From CAMAXB01 sp041746615 (GTDB taxonomy: Bacteria; Verrucomicrobiota; Verrucomicrobiia; Opitutales; Opitutaceae), in contig JBGTGS010000256.1 of assembly GCA_041746615.1 (NCBI GenBank), positions 1-5,523 of the forward strand: a DNA stretch of 5,523 nucleotides, read 5' to 3'. Each line of letters begins with the position of its first letter. Position 1 is the first letter of the stretch. Shown one piece after another: positions 4,972-5,523 of this stretch. Both the position numbers and the translations under genes were made by a program. The notes under the pieces were generated by a model that made no database searches, was not told the DNA's origin, and saw nothing but the letters and a program-made list of their open reading frames with translations.

Positions 4972-5132
4972 CCTTCATCAAGCGTCTCCTGCTTGCGGCT
5001 CTTGCCACCTTCATCGTTGCAATCATGTCCGGCTGCACCTCACAGACGGACACCTCCATCCCGTGGAGCCGCCCTGCGAATTGGGAGGGTCAGGTGCCCG
5101 GTATGGGAGCAACCCAGGGTCAGGGCCGCTGA
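4968..5132 (+). CDS. Small lipoprotein, 54 residues
   Basis: A short gene that is easily missed. The product starts MTFIKRLLLAALATFIVAIM, a positively charged and hydrophobic signal peptide, followed by the lipobox MSGC with the lipidated Cys at residue 23. The mature part is only 32 residues (CTSQTDTSIPWSRPANWEGQ, then VPGMGATQGQGR). Thr, not Asp, follows the Cys, which by the E. coli sorting rule would not retain it in the inner membrane. The ATG overlaps the stop of the coiled-coil gene by four bases (ATGA). There is no ribosome site of its own, so translation is probably coupled. A strong terminator follows 15 bases after the stop. The IPW-RP-WEG-PGMG pattern looks constrained rather than random. 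Function unknown; a partner or anchor of the upstream envelope protein is a reasonable guess. Confidence 0.8.
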   Translation: MTFIKRLLLAALATFIVAIMSGCTSQTDTSIPWSRPANWEGQVPGMGATQGQGR

Positions 5133-5147
5133 CCCGCACCCCATCCG

Positions 5148-5176
5148 ATCCGGTGCCGCGTGCGCCGGATTTTTTT
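5148..5176 (+). terminator. Intrinsic terminator of the coiled-coil/lipoprotein unit
   Basis: ATCCGGTGC (5148-5156) pairs with GCGCCGGAT (5162-5170) over a 5-base loop, nine pairs including one G-T. Six more T residues follow to 5176, giving a seven-T run. It lies just after the lipoprotein stop and before rsmI. Confidence 0.9.
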
Positions 5177-5204
5177 GTGCCCCCACCCAACCTGCGAGTA
5201 CTAT
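5175..5204 (+). promoter_or_regulatory. Weak candidate promoter for rsmI
   Basis: TACTAT at 5199-5204 matches four of six -10 positions, with TTGTGC (5175-5180) as a poor -35 at 18-base spacing. If real, the transcript would start only a few bases before the rsmI ATG, giving a near-leaderless message, in keeping with the absence of a Shine-Dalgarno there. Confidence 0.25.
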
Positions 5205-5214
5205 TCATCGATCG

Positions 5215-5523
5215 ATGCCCACCGCCAACCCATCGCTGGTTCCACTGCCCGGCCATCTCTACGTGGTGGCCACGCCGATCGGAAATCTGGCCGATCTGAC
5301 CGAACGTGCCCGGGCTTTGCTGGGTACGGTGGACCTGGTTGCGTGCGAGGATACGCGAACCACCGGGGCCATGCTCACCCGGCTGGGCATCCGGAGGGAG
5401 CTCGTCTCCTATCATGATCACAACGAGAACGAGGCCGCTGTTCGGCTGGCGGATCAACTCGCCGCCGGGCGCAGCATTGCACTCGTCAGCGATGCGGGAA
5501 CCCCGGCCCTGAGCGATCCGGGC
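5215..5523 (+). CDS. rsmI: 16S rRNA (cytidine-1402 2'-O)-methyltransferase, N-terminal part
   Basis: RsmI uses S-adenosylmethionine to methylate the 2'-OH of C1402 of 16S rRNA in the ribosome decoding centre. The first 103 residues are visible of a usual 270-290; the gene runs off the right edge. Tetrapyrrole-methylase-fold motifs are clear: LYVVATPIGNLADLTERA (residues 15-32), LVACEDTRTTGAML (41-54), SYHDHNE (65-71), and the cofactor-binding ALVSDAGTPALSDPG (89-103). The ATG at 5215 is favoured because it gives the usual short leader before LYVVATPIGNL. No ribosome site is visible. The terminator upstream separates it from the preceding unit, so it probably has its own promoter. Confidence 0.96.
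   Translation, partial: MPTANPSLVPLPGHLYVVATPIGNLADLTERARALLGTVDLVACEDTRTTGAMLTRLGIRRELVSYHDHNENEAAVRLADQLAAGRSIALVSDAGTPALSDPG

Noticed and set aside
1..5523. CRISPR array, tRNA or rRNA genes
   Set aside because: No regularly spaced repeats and no cloverleaf or rRNA-like sequence were seen on either strand.

Overview
The window is GC-rich, tightly packed bacterial chromosome with four housekeeping-type loci and one insertion sequence. The phosphoglucose isomerase is of the type shared by cyanobacteria, chlamydiae and Verrucomicrobiota. Several starts lack a Shine-Dalgarno, and the intergenic DNA contains C/A-rich low-complexity tracts. Together these suggest a Verrucomicrobiota-like organism, perhaps Opitutales. 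That assignment is an impression from sequence style, not a search result.

Layout: (1) 1-940, minus strand: the N-terminal 313 residues of a Ste24/M48 membrane zinc protease, cut by the left edge. (2) 941-1072: its upstream region, including a skewed G/T-rich tract. (3) 1073-2461: a 1389-bp IS3-family element with imperfect inverted repeats (TG...CA ends), orfA, orfB with a complete D-D(35)-E triad, and an unusual 163-bp non-coding stretch between orfB and the right end. (4) 2508-4070: pgi, starting only 46 bp beyond the right end of the element. (5) 4071-4242: a structured intergenic region with a palindrome and a nested stem-loop. (6) 4243-5132: a two-gene unit of a membrane-anchored coiled-coil protein and a 54-residue lipoprotein, joined by an ATGA overlap and closed by a strong intrinsic terminator at 5148-5176. 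(7) 5215-5523: the start of rsmI, cut by the right edge.

How the parts work together: the protease and pgi are divergent, and the insertion sequence lies in the gap between them, so it has probably displaced or altered the control region of one or both. The coiled-coil protein and lipoprotein look co-transcribed and translationally coupled, suggesting a small envelope-associated pair. Pgi (central carbon metabolism) and RsmI (16S rRNA methylation) have no evident functional tie to them.

The most interesting signal is in the insertion sequence. The orfA/orfB junction has an A8 homopolymer. With eight A residues, orfA runs on as a long nonsense extension. With nine, it would stop in a GTGA overlap with the orfB start. 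With seven or ten, it would fuse in frame to orfB. I see no convincing new defence, CRISPR or biosynthetic system in the window.
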